A stretch of 64,000 nucleotides of DNA from Tatumella saanichensis (GTDB taxonomy: Bacteria; Pseudomonadota; Gammaproteobacteria; Enterobacterales; Enterobacteriaceae), in the NCBI RefSeq assembly GCF_000439375.1, contig NZ_ATMI01000041.1:1-64000 (forward strand), given 5' to 3'. Under the pieces are notes generated by a model. That model was given only the letters and a program-made list of their open reading frames with translations, had not been told where the DNA came from and searched no databases. Below, in pieces: positions 48,824 through 59,580 of the stretch (the stretch's first letter is position 1; every line of letters starts with the position of its first letter). The translations under genes were made by a program, and so were the position numbers.

Positions 48824-50395
48824 ATGCTAGATAACACTTTACAACAACAACTGCGTAGCTATCTTGAAAAGCTGACCCGCCCTGTCACGCTGGTGGCATG
48901 TCTGGATGAGGGAAAAGCCTCCTCAGAGGTCAGCGCATTGCTTGAACAGATCACCGGTTTATCCGACCTTATCACCCTGGAGCGTGACGACAGCCTCTCA
49001 GGACGTAAGCCGTCCTTTATGGTGACCCAACAAGGGCAGCGGCATGGGCCGGTGTTTGCTGGTTCACCCCTCGGTCATGAATTTACCTCGCTGGTACTGG
49101 CACTGTTGCACACCGGCGGTCATCCATCGAAAGAGAGCCAAGCACTGCTCAGTCAAGTGGCCGAGCTTGACGACGACCTGCACTTTGAAACCTACTATTC
49201 ACTCACCTGCCACAACTGTCCCGATGTGGTTCAGGCGTTAAATCTGATGGCGGTGCTCAACCCGAAAGTGACCCATACCGCAATTGATGGCGGGGTGTTC
49301 GGCGAGGAAGTGACACAGCGGGAAATTATGGGGGTGCCCGCGGTATTCCTTAACGGCCAGAGTTTTGGTCAGGGAAGAATGACGCTGGGGGAAATCCTTA
49401 GTAAAGCAGACAGCGGCAGTGCCCGAAAAGCAGCACAGGCGCTGAGCGAACGCACCCCTTATGATGTGCTGATCGTCGGCAGCGGTCCCGCCGGGGCCGC
49501 CGCCGCGGTTTATGCGGCCCGTAAAGGGATCCGCACTGGGCTTATCGGCGAGCGTTTTGGCGGGCAGGTACTGGATACCGTTGATATCGAAAACTATATC
49601 TCAGTTCCAAAAACCGTTGGTAGCCAGTTGGCGGGATCACTGCGTCAGCATATTGATGATTATCAGGTCGATGTGATTGATACACAGTCGGTGACAGCGC
49701 TGACCGCTGCACAGCAGGAGGGTGGTTTCCATCAGCTGCACACCGCGTCGGGCGCGACCCTGGCGGCACGCTCTGTGATTATTGCGACCGGTGCCCGTTG
49801 GCGGAATATGAATGTACCGGGGGAGGAGACCTACCGGACTAGAGGGGTGACCTATTGCCCACACTGCGATGGCCCATTGTTCAAAGGCAAACGGGTGGCG
49901 GTGATCGGTGGCGGCAACTCCGGTGCAGAAGCGGCCATTGATCTGGCGGGGCTCACCGAGCATGTCACCTTACTGGAGTTTGCCCCATCATTAAAAGCGG
50001 ATCAGGTGCTGCAGGATAAACTGCATAGTTTGGGCAATGTCGACATTATCGTTAATGCGCAGACCAGTGAGGTGCTCGGAGATGGTCGTCAAGTGACGGG
50101 CTTGCGTTACCTTGATCGTCTCAGTGGCGACAGCCATGCGTTGTCTTTATCGGGAATTTTTGTGCAGATCGGACTGTTGCCGAATACCCAGTGGTTGGAA
50201 GGCACAGTAGAACGTAATGGCATGGGGGAAATTCTCGTCGATGCGAAAAATGAAACCAGCCAAAAAGGTATTTTTGCCGCCGGTGACTGCACGACCGTGC
50301 CTTATAAACAGATCATTGTCGCCTGTGGAGAAGGGGCTAAGGCTTCGTTATCGGCGTTCGATTATCTGATCCGTACCCCATCCATCGAGGGGTAA
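48824..50395 (+). CDS. ahpF: Alkyl hydroperoxide reductase subunit F
   Basis: 523 residues. N-terminal thioredoxin-like domain with CxxC in [20 protein letters not shown], then a thioredoxin-reductase-like flavoprotein: FAD site [20 protein letters not shown], CxxC in [20 protein letters not shown], and ITAATGD-type end [20 protein letters not shown]. Passes electrons from NADH to AhpC. It follows ahpC after 66 bases and an intervening hairpin. Confidence 0.97.
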   Translation: MLDNTLQQQLRSYLEKLTRPVTLVACLDEGKASSEVSALLEQITGLSDLITLERDDSLSGRKPSFMVTQQGQRHGPVFAGSPLGHEFTSLVLALLHTGGHPSKESQALLSQVAELDDDLHFETYYSLTCHNCPDVVQALNLMAVLNPKVTHTAIDGGVFGEEVTQREIMGVPAVFLNGQSFGQGRMTLGEILSKADSGSARKAAQALSERTPYDVLIVGSGPAGAAAAVYAARKGIRTGLIGERFGGQVLDTVDIENYISVPKTVGSQLAGSLRQHIDDYQVDVIDTQSVTALTAAQQEGGFHQLHTASGATLAARSVIIATGARWRNMNVPGEETYRTRGVTYCPHCDGPLFKGKRVAVIGGGNSGAEAAIDLAGLTEHVTLLEFAPSLKADQVLQDKLHSLGNVDIIVNAQTSEVLGDGRQVTGLRYLDRLSGDSHALSLSGIFVQIGLLPNTQWLEGTVERNGMGEILVDAKNETSQKGIFAAGDCTTVPYKQIIVACGEGAKASLSAFDYLIRTPSIEG

Positions 50396-50400
50396 ATAAA

Positions 50401-50429
50401 CGGCCAGTCCAGTCGGGCTGGCCGTTTTT
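50401..50429. terminator. Intrinsic terminator between ahpF and dbpA
   Basis: CGGCCAG and CTGGCCG pair, followed by five T. Only the rightward side has a T run, so it ends ahpF transcription; leftward use is uncertain. Confidence 0.75.
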
Positions 50430-50436
50430 GTGTCGG

Positions 50437-51813
50437 TTATTTCAACAACCTGACTTTACAATTTTTCCCTTTGATCTTCACCTGTTGCAGTTGCTTAAAG
50501 GCTTTGCCGGCAGCGGTCTTACGGATAGCCACATAGGCGTGGATCGGGAACATATCAATTTTGCCGACGTCTGCTGCCGTCAGACCGGCATCACCGGTCA
50601 GTGCCCCGAGAATGTCCCCTGGGCGGATTTTGGCTTTCCGACCGCCGTCAATACACAACGTCATCATCTCTGCCTCCAGCGGTGCAGAACCACTTTTCAG
50701 TTCCTGTGCGGATAACCACTGTGGTTTCAGGTCGATATAGTCCTCAAGGGCATTGGCACGCTGAATTTCAGAAGGGGCGACGAAGCTGATAGCTAACCCT
50801 TTTTGTCCAGCGCGTGCGGTACGGCCAATACGGTGGACATGCACTTCTGGATCAAAAGAGAGTTCGTAGTTAATCACCAGTGCCAGCTCTTTGATATCCA
50901 AGCCGCGGGCGGCCACATCGGTGGCCACCAGTACGCGGCAACTGTGGTTAGCAAAGCGTACCAGTACTTGATCACGATCCCGTTGTTCCAAATCACCGTG
51001 CAGCGCCAGTACACTGATACCGCGGGCAGACAACTCATCAGAGACTTCTTGGCAGTCACGTTTTGTATTGCAAAATACCACACAGGAGGCAGGCTGATGC
51101 TGACTCAATAGGGTACGCAGTAACGGCAGTTTTTCACCCCGAGAGGTTTCATAGAACTGTTGCTCGATATCCGGTAACGCAGAGACATCGCCGGTCGATA
51201 TCGCCACTGGCTGACGCTGAAAACGGGCGCTAATGCGTTCGATATTTTGCGGATAGGTAGCGGAGAACAGCAGCGTCTGGCGGTCTGTGGGCAGATAGCT
51301 GATTACGTCATCGAGAGCATCGGCAAAGCCCATGTCCAACATCCGATCCGCTTCATCCAGCACCAACACTTTGACACTGTCTAGGCGTAGGCTCTGCTTA
51401 CGCAAGTGTTCCTGAATACGGCCCGGCGTACCGACCACAATATGTGGGGCATGGGCAAGGGAGGCCAGTTGCGGTCCCATGGGCTGGCCACCGCACAGGG
51501 TCAATATTTTAATGTTTGGTATCGAACGGGCCAGACGACGCAGCTCTTTACTGACCTGATCCGCCAACTCGCGGGTGGGACACAGCACCAGTGACTGGCT
51601 GGTAAACTGCGAAACATCAATTTGTTGCAGTAATCCGATGCCAAAGGCTGCTGTTTTGCCGCTACCGGTTTTCGCCTGGACACGAACATCCTGACCGCCG
51701 AGGATCACTGGCAGGGCTTCTGCCTGTACCGGCGTCATGGAGGCGTAACCAAGGTCAGCCAAGTTATCCAGTTGTGCCGCGGGCAGCGAAAGGGAAGCAA
51801 AAGATTGGGTCAC
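50437..51813 (-). CDS. dbpA: ATP-dependent 23S rRNA helicase DbpA
   Basis: 458 residues, DEAD-box. Q motif, Walker A VQAKTGSGKTAAFGIGLL, DEAD in VLVLDEADRMLDMGFADALD, SAT in LLFSATYPQNIERI, and HRIGRTARAGQKG. C-terminal DbpA RNA-binding domain (KIRPGDILGALTGDAGLTAA, IKGKNCKVRLLK). In E. coli it acts on 23S rRNA helix 92 during 50S assembly. In E. coli it lies elsewhere, so its place here is a rearrangement. Confidence 0.95.
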   Translation of the reverse strand: MTQSFASLSLPAAQLDNLADLGYASMTPVQAEALPVILGGQDVRVQAKTGSGKTAAFGIGLLQQIDVSQFTSQSLVLCPTRELADQVSKELRRLARSIPNIKILTLCGGQPMGPQLASLAHAPHIVVGTPGRIQEHLRKQSLRLDSVKVLVLDEADRMLDMGFADALDDVISYLPTDRQTLLFSATYPQNIERISARFQRQPVAISTGDVSALPDIEQQFYETSRGEKLPLLRTLLSQHQPASCVVFCNTKRDCQEVSDELSARGISVLALHGDLEQRDRDQVLVRFANHSCRVLVATDVAARGLDIKELALVINYELSFDPEVHVHRIGRTARAGQKGLAISFVAPSEIQRANALEDYIDLKPQWLSAQELKSGSAPLEAEMMTLCIDGGRKAKIRPGDILGALTGDAGLTAADVGKIDMFPIHAYVAIRKTAAGKAFKQLQQVKIKGKNCKVRLLK

Positions 51814-51943
51814 AGGATTTACTCTATCAGACAGTTAACAGGGCAGATGGCAGGGCGGTCAGGCCTGACACCCGCGTAAAAGTAAAGTATATCAGAGAAG
51901 GCTGGCGGGGTGCAGCGTAAACCACACCCATGGTCGGGAGATG

Positions 51944-52879
51944 TCAGCCGAGGCTGTCGGTGGTGGAATGATGAGAGTGCTCAGACAGTAATGGGCAGGT
52001 TGCCGGAAGACGGCAGGGTATGGCCTGCGGGATCAGCGACATCGTAAAACGGTTGCCACTCAAGGGTTCCCCATCGAGATTAAAGGTCATCTCATGCTCA
52101 GCGTGGATCTCCACGCTTTTGCTGCGGGTGCGTATAATATTCGGGTTTTCATCATCACTTGTTAGGGTATGCATCAGAGTCGGTAGCCACTCACGGGCGG
52201 TAATAATGCTGATATCCATTAATCCGTCATCAATCAGTGCTCCAGGACAAAGACGCTGACCGCCGCCGGCCTGACGGCCATTACCGATCCCTACCACTAG
52301 GGCATCCCCCTGCCAGTTAAAATCTTCACAGCTTAAGGTGAAGTGGTCGGCTTTTAGGGTATCCACCTGCGACAGTCCATGCAGTAAATAGGAGACACCG
52401 CCAAGTGCTGCTTTCAGTTTGGCCGGTGTCTGCGAGGTGATACGCGGCCCGAAGCCCCCGGTCGCCATATTAATAAAATAGTGCTTATGGTTAACGCAGA
52501 TGATATCGACCGGCGTGACCGGGGCGGTGACCGCCAAGTGCAAGGCTGATGCCAGATCTTCCGGGATACCGACGCTGGTGGCAAAATCATTGGCGGTGCC
52601 TAACGGTAAAATCCCCAGTGCCGGACGCTGTTCAGGGTCAAGCCCCGCCAATTGGTTGACGATCTGATTAATGGTGCCATCGCCGCCACCGGCAATCACC
52701 GTACTTGCACCCAATTGCAGCGCTTCTTGCAGGTAGCGTCCGGTATCGCTGCTCTCCCAAGTGAGGCGCACTTCCAAACGATAACCCGCATCACGCAGGT
52801 CATTGATGGCCTGGCGCAGCAATTCATTGCCCGCGTTTTTTCCGTTAATAATTGCCAAAGCGTGACAGTGATTTGCCAT
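51944..52879 (-). CDS. yegS: Lipid kinase YegS
   Basis: 311 residues from ATG 52879 after GGGAGTCTC; the longer frame to 53107 overlaps the yegQ end and has no family match there. Diacylglycerol kinase-like fold with nucleotide motif [17 protein letters not shown] and [15 protein letters not shown], and metal-binding [20 protein letters not shown]. YegS phosphorylates phosphatidylglycerol in E. coli. Next to yegQ as in that organism. Confidence 0.92.
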   Translation of the reverse strand: MANHCHALAIINGKNAGNELLRQAINDLRDAGYRLEVRLTWESSDTGRYLQEALQLGASTVIAGGGDGTINQIVNQLAGLDPEQRPALGILPLGTANDFATSVGIPEDLASALHLAVTAPVTPVDIICVNHKHYFINMATGGFGPRITSQTPAKLKAALGGVSYLLHGLSQVDTLKADHFTLSCEDFNWQGDALVVGIGNGRQAGGGQRLCPGALIDDGLMDISIITAREWLPTLMHTLTSDDENPNIIRTRSKSVEIHAEHEMTFNLDGEPLSGNRFTMSLIPQAIPCRLPATCPLLSEHSHHSTTDSLG

Positions 52880-53027
52880 GGAGAGACTCCCAAAACTGTG
52901 ATGGATAAGGTATAGCATACCATTGACGGCGACCGCTCCCGGAAAAAGTGCAAAAAAATGCCCGCTATAAACAGGCATCATTACAGGATCGCTAACAGGC
53001 AGGGGAGAAGTGCCGTGTCGGTAGACG

Positions 53028-54392
53028 TTAGCTGCCCATCGGGGCTTGAGTGGTCGCACCGGCAGGCAGATTGCGCAACAATAGCGCATAGTCGAGAGTG
53101 ATATCATCGGGGACTGCCAGCCAGACCTTATGACCGTCTCCTGGTGCGACCTCAGTAGATTGACCTTTGCTGTTGAGCATCTGATCCAACGTTAAAGTAA
53201 TATTTCCCGCAGGGGTCATGATCTCCAGTGAGTCGCCACACAGAAATTTATTTTTTACCGCCACTTCAGCCAAATTATCACGGCGCTGCCCCGTGAATTC
53301 ACCGACAAACTGTTGACGGTCAGAAGCAGAATAGCCTTGCTGATAATTCTGGTAGCTGTCATGGGTATGGCGGCGCAGGAAACCTTCGGTATACCCCCGA
53401 TGTGCCAGCCCTTCAAGGGTTTCCAGCAGGCTCGGGTCGAATGGTTTTCCGGCCGCCGCATCGTCGATAGCACGACGATAGACCTGAGCGGTACGGGCAC
53501 AGTAGTAAAAAGATTTAGTGCGGCCTTCAATTTTCAAAGAGTGTACACCGGCCTGGCTAAGACGTTCCACATGGGCGACGGCCCGTAAATCTTTGGAGTT
53601 CATGATGTAGGTGCCGTGTTCATCTTCAAAGGCACTCATAGGTTCTTCAGGACGCATTTTCTCTGTCAGCAAAAATACCTGATCGGTTGGCGTCCCTGTT
53701 CCCAATGTCGGTTCTATGGGGGTAACGGGGATCGGATCGTATTTTTCCACAATGTTACCGACCTGATCTTCACGAGCCGGTTCGACTTTATAATCCCAGC
53801 GGCAGGCATTGGTACAGGTGCCTTGATTCGGGTCACGCTTGTTCAGATAGCCGGAAAGTAGGCAACGGCCTGAGTAGGCCATGCACAGGGCGCCGTGTAC
53901 AAAGACTTCAATTTCCATCTCTGGGACCTGTGCACGAATTTCTTCAATCTCTTCCAGTGACAGTTCGCGGGACAGGATCACGCGGCTCAGCCCCATCTGA
54001 CTCCAGAATTTCACCGTCGCCCAGTTTACCGCATTGGCCTGTACCGACAGATGGATAGGCATCTGCGGGAAAGCTTCGCGAACCAGCATGATAAGCCCAG
54101 GATCCGACATAATCAGCGCATCCGGCTGCATGGCGACCACTGGTTGCAGATCACGGATAAAGGTTTTCAGTTTGGCGTTGTGTGGGGCGATGTTCACCAC
54201 CACATAGAATTTTTTCCCGAGCTGATGCGCCTCATTAATTCCCTGCTGCAGGTTTTCATGGCTGAATTCATTGTTACGTACTCGCAAGCTGTAGCGGGGC
54301 TGACCGGCATACACCGCATCGGCACCGTAAGCAAAGGCGTAGCGCATATTTTTCAGGGTCCCAGCAGGGGACAGCAGTTCAGGCTTAAACAT
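53028..54392 (-). CDS. trhP: tRNA hydroxylation protein TrhP (YegQ, peptidase U32 family)
   Basis: 454 residues from ATG 54392, [20 protein letters not shown] being the usual beginning; a frame start at 54404 adds four residues. U32 family, with [35 protein letters not shown] and [20 protein letters not shown], whose conserved Cys probably hold an Fe-S cluster. TrhP uses prephenate to make 5-hydroxyuridine at wobble U34 of tRNAs in E. coli. Near-full-length match, no lesion. Confidence 0.95.
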   Translation of the reverse strand: MFKPELLSPAGTLKNMRYAFAYGADAVYAGQPRYSLRVRNNEFSHENLQQGINEAHQLGKKFYVVVNIAPHNAKLKTFIRDLQPVVAMQPDALIMSDPGLIMLVREAFPQMPIHLSVQANAVNWATVKFWSQMGLSRVILSRELSLEEIEEIRAQVPEMEIEVFVHGALCMAYSGRCLLSGYLNKRDPNQGTCTNACRWDYKVEPAREDQVGNIVEKYDPIPVTPIEPTLGTGTPTDQVFLLTEKMRPEEPMSAFEDEHGTYIMNSKDLRAVAHVERLSQAGVHSLKIEGRTKSFYYCARTAQVYRRAIDDAAAGKPFDPSLLETLEGLAHRGYTEGFLRRHTHDSYQNYQQGYSASDRQQFVGEFTGQRRDNLAEVAVKNKFLCGDSLEIMTPAGNITLTLDQMLNSKGQSTEVAPGDGHKVWLAVPDDITLDYALLLRNLPAGATTQAPMGS

Positions 54393-54512
54393 GGCAACTC
54401 TCATAATCTGATATCAGGTCAGGGCAGGCCCGGGAAACAGGGTCAGTAATCACCCTATAAAAAGGAGGGGATTGTAGTGAGCGGCGCACGGATTGTAAAT
54501 CCTTTCTACGCC

Positions 54513-55232
54513 TTAAGATGATTGCAGCACGCTCTGGCCCGCATCCCAGCGGTAACCCAATCCGTAGACGGCTCTGATCGGCGGCTGTCCGTTATCTGGG
54601 GTCTCCAGTTTACGGCGCAGGTTTTTGATGTGGCTATCGATGGTGCGATCGGTCACAACTCGGTAATCATCATATAGCAGATTGAGTAATTGCTCGCGGG
54701 TGAATACCTTACCCGGTGTCTGTGAGAGCGTTTTCAGTAGACGGAATTCCGCCGGGGTCAGCGCCAACGGCTGGCCGTTCCACTGAGCCTGAAAACCGCT
54801 ATTATCGATCAGCAGCGCTGGCTGTGGCTGATCACTAACGTTTTCCGGCTGGCGCAAACATCGACGCAGGATCATTTTTACCCGTGCCACTACTTCTCTC
54901 GGGCTAAAAGGTTTACACACATAATCATCGGCACCGCTTTCCAACCCGAGGAGGCGATCGATCTCTTCGCTACGGGCGGTCAGCATTATAATCGGGATAT
55001 CTGAAAAAGCGCGGATTTCCCGACATAGAGTCAGTCCATCTTTTCCAGGCAGCATCAGGTCCAGAATGATCAGCTGTGGTGAGTGTGCAGTAAGCTGCTC
55101 GATCACTTCATCACCACGGTAAATCACTTGGGTGCGGTATCCCCCGGCTTGAAGATAATCTTCCAGTAACCGCGCCAGTTTCGGTTCATCTTCCACCACC
55201 ATGATCAGGGGGATTTCTGTTGGTTCACTCAT
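54513..55232 (-). CDS. baeR: Response regulator BaeR
   Basis: 239 residues, OmpR/PhoB type. Receiver domain with phospho-Asp in [20 protein letters not shown] and Lys in [20 protein letters not shown], then a winged helix ([20 protein letters not shown]). In E. coli BaeR activates mdtABCD, acrD and spy. Overlaps baeS by eight bases. Last gene of the mdtD-baeS-baeR run. Confidence 0.95.
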   Translation of the reverse strand: MSEPTEIPLIMVVEDEPKLARLLEDYLQAGGYRTQVIYRGDEVIEQLTAHSPQLIILDLMLPGKDGLTLCREIRAFSDIPIIMLTARSEEIDRLLGLESGADDYVCKPFSPREVVARVKMILRRCLRQPENVSDQPQPALLIDNSGFQAQWNGQPLALTPAEFRLLKTLSQTPGKVFTREQLLNLLYDDYRVVTDRTIDSHIKNLRRKLETPDNGQPPIRAVYGLGYRWDAGQSVLQSS

Positions 55233-56625
55233 CCTGAGACTCCCGCAGGGTTAAAGGCAATAAGACATTGATAGTAACACCTCCCAACGGAGAAGACTGA
55301 CAACGGATGCTTCCCTGGTGGGCGTCAGTGATGGCACGACAAATCGCTAATCCCAATCCCGCACCACCACTGGCACGGTTGCGGGAATGCTCTCCGCGGT
55401 AGAAGCGATCAAAAATGTGAGGTTGCTGTTGTGGGTCGATACCTGGAGCAGAATCCGAAAAGCTCAGTTGCCACCCGCCGGGCAGCAGACTGAGGGTCAC
55501 CTGTAACTGACCACCGGCCTGGGTATAGCGTAGGCTGTTTTCCAGCAGATTGTGGCATAACTGACTCAGGCGGCCATAATCGCCGAAACAGGGGGCATTT
55601 TGAGGCAGATGAGTAGTCAGTCGCAAGCCCGCATCCTGGAACCGCTGACGGTTACTGGCACAGACTGTTTCCGTGAGGATCCGCAAATCGAGAGGCTGCA
55701 TATGATAGCGCAACACTCCGGCATCGAAGAGCGCCAATTGGTGGAGGTCGTCGACCAGTTTATTCAGCGTCATCACTTCTGTCTGTAAGGAGGTCACTGC
55801 TTCAGGAGTCAAGTGGCGGACACCATCCTGTATGGCTTCCAACTCACCCTGCAATATGGCCAGCGGCGTCCGTAATTCGTGCGAGATATCGGCCATAAAG
55901 GCGCGACGATTACTTTCATTTTTTTCCAGTGATGCCGCTAACTGATTAAAGTCCCGTGCCAGTTGCCCAAGCTCATCGTCACTGGTGACTCTAACCCGAG
56001 TGGTTAGCCGCCCCTGGATCAGCTGCCTGGTACCACCCACCAGACGTTTGACCGGGGCTAACAATCCCCGTGATAGCAACCAGGTCACCACTGCCGCCAA
56101 CAGGGTAGTCAGGGCGACAATGACCCAGCTGGCACGTTTTTGTTGCTGGTCAAAGTTGATGTCGGTACTACGGGTGAGTTGTTCGGGGGGCGAACCGATC
56201 ACCCAGCCGACGACGGCTCCCTCGGTGGTGGTGATCGGATGTTCAACCCGCTCAATGGGCAATTTCTCCCGTGGGCCGATCAGTACCTGATAATGGTTGT
56301 CGGTGATCCAGAAAGGAGTGCGCCAGCCAGGGGAGGGGAGATTTCCCTGCGGCTGACTCTGCTCCAAGGAATGCAGCAGGCTATAGATCATACGATTATT
56401 ATTACGCAGAAAAGCCCAACTGCCGTGCTGCTGATACTGTTCTGCCAAGGCTTCACTCAGTAGATTAAGCCGCTGTTCGTTTCCTTGGCGGATATAATCG
56501 ACAAAGCCGTGTTCAAAACTGAGACGCACCGCGGCATTCATGGTAATCAACACGAGCAAGCAAGTGATAAAAATAGTCAGAAACAGCTTGGTGCGGATGG
56601 TCAGCCGCCAGCGCCAGCTCCTCAT
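55225..56625 (-). CDS. baeS: Envelope-stress sensor histidine kinase BaeS
   Basis: 466 residues. Two membrane helices (about 12-32, [20 protein letters not shown]; and about 168-190), a periplasmic sensor part between, HAMP, then DHp with His in [20 protein letters not shown] and ATPase motifs [33 protein letters not shown]. Phosphorylates BaeR on envelope damage. Overlaps mdtD and baeR, so all three are translated together. Confidence 0.95.
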   Translation of the reverse strand: MRSWRWRLTIRTKLFLTIFITCLLVLITMNAAVRLSFEHGFVDYIRQGNEQRLNLLSEALAEQYQQHGSWAFLRNNNRMIYSLLHSLEQSQPQGNLPSPGWRTPFWITDNHYQVLIGPREKLPIERVEHPITTTEGAVVGWVIGSPPEQLTRSTDINFDQQQKRASWVIVALTTLLAAVVTWLLSRGLLAPVKRLVGGTRQLIQGRLTTRVRVTSDDELGQLARDFNQLAASLEKNESNRRAFMADISHELRTPLAILQGELEAIQDGVRHLTPEAVTSLQTEVMTLNKLVDDLHQLALFDAGVLRYHMQPLDLRILTETVCASNRQRFQDAGLRLTTHLPQNAPCFGDYGRLSQLCHNLLENSLRYTQAGGQLQVTLSLLPGGWQLSFSDSAPGIDPQQQPHIFDRFYRGEHSRNRASGGAGLGLAICRAITDAHQGSIRCQSSPLGGVTINVLLPLTLRESQDE

Positions 56626-58049
56626 TTAACGCGTTTCTTTAATAAACTGTTACGACTCAGGTTGTCGGGAACAAACCAGAATACCGCCAGCGGCAGCCAC
56701 AGGAACAGCCCGATCCAGATCCACACCTGACTGAAAATATGGCGGAGGCTCTCAGCATCACTGGCTGCCGACGAACCATACGCGGCCAGCATAATGCCCG
56801 CTAGTGTGACGCCGGTGCTCATAGAGAGTTGCATCACCATCGATAACAGGCTGTTACCTGCTGCTGCCAGATCATCCGGTAACTCCTTCAGCGTCAGAGT
56901 ATTCATGGTGGTAAAACGCACAGAATTGACGCCGCCAAGCAAAAATAACACCAGCGGCAGGCTGCCAGTGAGGCCGAATTTCAGTACCAGCGGCAGCAGC
57001 ATCACTACCATACCTAGCAGTAGAGTTGCGGATAGCAGCGCCTTACGGTAACCCACGAGGTTGACCAGCCGGACGACTATCCGCTTAATCAGCATACTCC
57101 CAGCCACCATTGGGATCATCATCAGGCCAGCATGCAGCGGGCTGAAGCCTAGCCCCAATTGGAGAAACAGCGGGATCATAAACGGCAGCATCCCACTGCC
57201 GGTACGGGCAACCATACTGGCGAGCAGACCAATGCGAAACACTTTGTTTTTGAAAAGTTTCAGGCTGAAAATGGCATTGTCGCGATGGCGAGCATAGACA
57301 GGATAGAGCAGTAGACTGCCGACCCCAACCAGCAGCAACAGGATCAGCCCGTGGCGGTCACTGCTGGCCCAGCCGCGGCTTTCCAAGGCGATGGTCAGGC
57401 TGGCCATGGCGACTGCCAGTAACAGAAAGCCGGGAAAATCGAAACGGCGCGGTGGCAGTCGATAATCCGGCAGCAATTTAAGGGTTGCCCAAGCGCCAAC
57501 GATACCGACAGGAAGATTGATCAGGAAAATCCAGTGCCAACTAGCATATTCCACCAGTAAGCCACCAAGAGTTGGGCCAGCCAGCGGACCCACCTGACCT
57601 GGCAAGGTGACAAACGCCATCGCGGCCATATACTGCGCCCGTGGCACGATTTTCATCACTGTCAGTCGGCCGACCGGTACCATCATGGCACCGCCTATTC
57701 CCTGAAGGATACGCGATAGGATCAGTTGATTAAGATCCGCTGACAGCGCACAGCACAGAGAGCCTATTGTGAAGATCACAATAGCGCTGCAAAAAACATT
57801 ACGGACACCCACTCGGTCTGCCAACCAGCCACTCAGAGGCAGCATCACTGCAACGGTGAGTACATAGCTGACGATCACCCGGTGCATACTTAGCGGGCTG
57901 ACATTCAGGGCGTGTGCCATGGAGGGCAGGGCTGTGTTAACAATGGTGGTATCCAGCGACTGCATAAAAAAACCAAAGGCGACGATCCATAACTGCCAGC
58001 GCACTGAGGGCGGAGTGGACTGGTTTACGGGATCGGGAGTTTCACTCAT
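56622..58049 (-). CDS. mdtD: MFS transporter MdtD
   Basis: 475 residues, 14 helices, DHA2-type [36 protein letters not shown] and the GxLaDrxG-type loop [20 protein letters not shown] are present. Lacks a proven drug role; it is the last transporter gene of mdtABCD in E. coli. Here it starts a separate run: mdtC is 2.8 kb away across an inserted segment, so mdtD needs its own promoter upstream of 58049. Overlaps baeS by four bases. Confidence 0.93.
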   Translation of the reverse strand: MSETPDPVNQSTPPSVRWQLWIVAFGFFMQSLDTTIVNTALPSMAHALNVSPLSMHRVIVSYVLTVAVMLPLSGWLADRVGVRNVFCSAIVIFTIGSLCCALSADLNQLILSRILQGIGGAMMVPVGRLTVMKIVPRAQYMAAMAFVTLPGQVGPLAGPTLGGLLVEYASWHWIFLINLPVGIVGAWATLKLLPDYRLPPRRFDFPGFLLLAVAMASLTIALESRGWASSDRHGLILLLLVGVGSLLLYPVYARHRDNAIFSLKLFKNKVFRIGLLASMVARTGSGMLPFMIPLFLQLGLGFSPLHAGLMMIPMVAGSMLIKRIVVRLVNLVGYRKALLSATLLLGMVVMLLPLVLKFGLTGSLPLVLFLLGGVNSVRFTTMNTLTLKELPDDLAAAGNSLLSMVMQLSMSTGVTLAGIMLAAYGSSAASDAESLRHIFSQVWIWIGLFLWLPLAVFWFVPDNLSRNSLLKKRVK

Positions 58050-58853
58050 CAGGTTTCTCCTGAAGCTGAGCTAAAAAGTCAGCATAATCATTATCCGTTG
58101 CCTGCTCCCAGGGCGATACACGGTACAATTGCTCAGTCGTCTACAATGAGACCTTTTTATCTTACCCTTTTTTAATGCATTAAGGGGGAAAGGCTGTTGA
58201 TTGGTTGCTAAAGATCATCATAGCTTGGCATTTTAGGACAAAACTGTGCTTAGCGTCTTTAACCGGAAGGGATGTCGAACATTCCGATATGATACTCAAT
58301 CGTGCTGGGGAAACTGCTCGAGGTGACGTTGTGACAGAACAGAATAGGGTTATGATTAATACTCAATAAACTCTTAATACCACATCTTTCAGCGGCCAGT
58401 GAGCCGGTGGTTTAATTTGTGTTGGAATGACTGCCCACCAAACATTGGTGACACCCCACCTTTTGTCGGAGAGTTTGCCGTTTGGCAGGCAGCGTTGAGA
58501 TAATTTTATTTCAGGTTGCAACAGCAAACGGATTGTAGAATGGCGTTTGAATAAAAGAGGGTAGACGGATAATTCTGCTATCGCATCCTTACTGTGGGTG
58601 AAGGCGAAAAATAGGTAAAGAGATACAGTTATCTAAGGAAGGAGAATTTAGCCAATCGCTCACCGAGAAAATATACAATGGCCGAGAATAATTCCAAGGC
58701 CAGAGTGAGGGAAATCGTTGAGCCTGTGAGTCATGGTCAGGGTATCTCGATAATCAATATTATGACCAAGTAAAGCCACCAGCGCAGTTAGGCTATTTGT
58801 GATGAGGGAACGTTGATTGTCCCCCGACACTGAGATGTCGGGAGACGTTGGGA
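58050..58853. other. Intergenic stretch upstream of mdtD with an orphan open frame
   Basis: About 800 bases without a supported gene. The left part must contain the promoter that now drives mdtD-baeSR. A minus-strand frame at 58363-58632 stays open for 89 codons with protein-like content but lacks any ATG, GTG or TTG near its start. A perfect hairpin (CCCGACA / TGTCGGG) lies at 58823-58842 beyond the stop of the next leftward gene. Confidence 0.45.
58823..58842. terminator. Hairpin downstream of the small membrane protein gene
   Basis: CCCGACA and TGTCGGG pair over CTGAGA, 12 bases past the leftward stop at 58854. No T run follows on the minus strand. Confidence 0.5.
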
Positions 58854-59243
58854 TCACCAGCCGAAGCCCTGTCCCCGTTGCATTAAACTGATACAGTAAG
58901 ACGGGTCCTGACGGGCTTTTTCCTGCTGTTTAGAGGATAAATCGCTCCAAATAGAGAGAACCCGCTCACCGGCACCACGGTTGTAGGAGTGTCTTTGCAG
59001 TGCATAGTCTGCATTGGTTCCCTCAGTGATATTTTTAAGCATCGCTCTCAAGGCATCATCTTTGATGTCGTAGTGTCTACCGGTTATGGTACACAGCATA
59101 GATCCGTAATACCGTATGTTCTCCTGAGTCACATAGGATGGCATTAAGAAAAAACCAACCACTGCGATAACGACTAAGTACCACCACTTAAACTTTTGAA
59201 ACATTCTATAAGCCCGATCTGATTTATTTGGAACGCCCGACAT
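58854..59243 (-). CDS. Small membrane-anchored protein, unknown
   Basis: 129 residues, or about 116 from an internal ATG at 59204 (MFQKFKWW). One membrane helix near residues 20-37 (WWYLVVIAVVGFFLMPSYV) and then a periplasmic or cytoplasmic helical part with Cys residues (SMLCTITGRHYDIKDDALRA and SYCISLMQRGQG). No family recognised. It lies in the segment that separates mdtC from mdtD and points away from the ClC gene. Frame intact; no strong ribosome site at either start. Confidence 0.5.
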   Translation of the reverse strand: MSGVPNKSDRAYRMFQKFKWWYLVVIAVVGFFLMPSYVTQENIRYYGSMLCTITGRHYDIKDDALRAMLKNITEGTNADYALQRHSYNRGAGERVLSIWSDLSSKQQEKARQDPSYCISLMQRGQGFGW

Positions 59244-59580
59244 CAGCGTTCATTATCTTTTATTATAGCCCTTAAAAGTTCCGTAGATCGAGGGGGGAAG
59301 GCAATATCAGTGCAGGATGGCATTTGTGGTAAAAATTCACAACGCTTCATTAAGGAATAATGCTAATTTATTTCTTAATGAATGAATAATTGTGTTATGA
59401 AACCGTGCGGTTCATACTCTATTACCGAAATATACTGCTGGCAGAACTTGTATTGTGTTATCTGCTGATGAGCGATTAAGCGGGTGATTATCTTCGGACC
59501 GAACTGTTGTTGATACGATGTTTATTATTTTACCTGAATTAGAAATGTTTTTCCTGTGTCAGGGAATTAAGGCCTGAGTG
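59244..59580. other. Divergent promoter region of the ClC gene
   Basis: No gene. It contains a 9-bp inverted repeat, TTCATTAAG at 59346 and CTTAATGAA at 59374, and a near-palindrome ATGAAACCG/CGGTTCAT around 59397-59415. One of these could be a regulator site for the gene at 59581. Confidence 0.4.

Noticed and set aside
58660..58857. 65-codon minus-strand frame below the small membrane gene
   Set aside because: Contains the hairpin at 58823-58842 and has no ribosome site.
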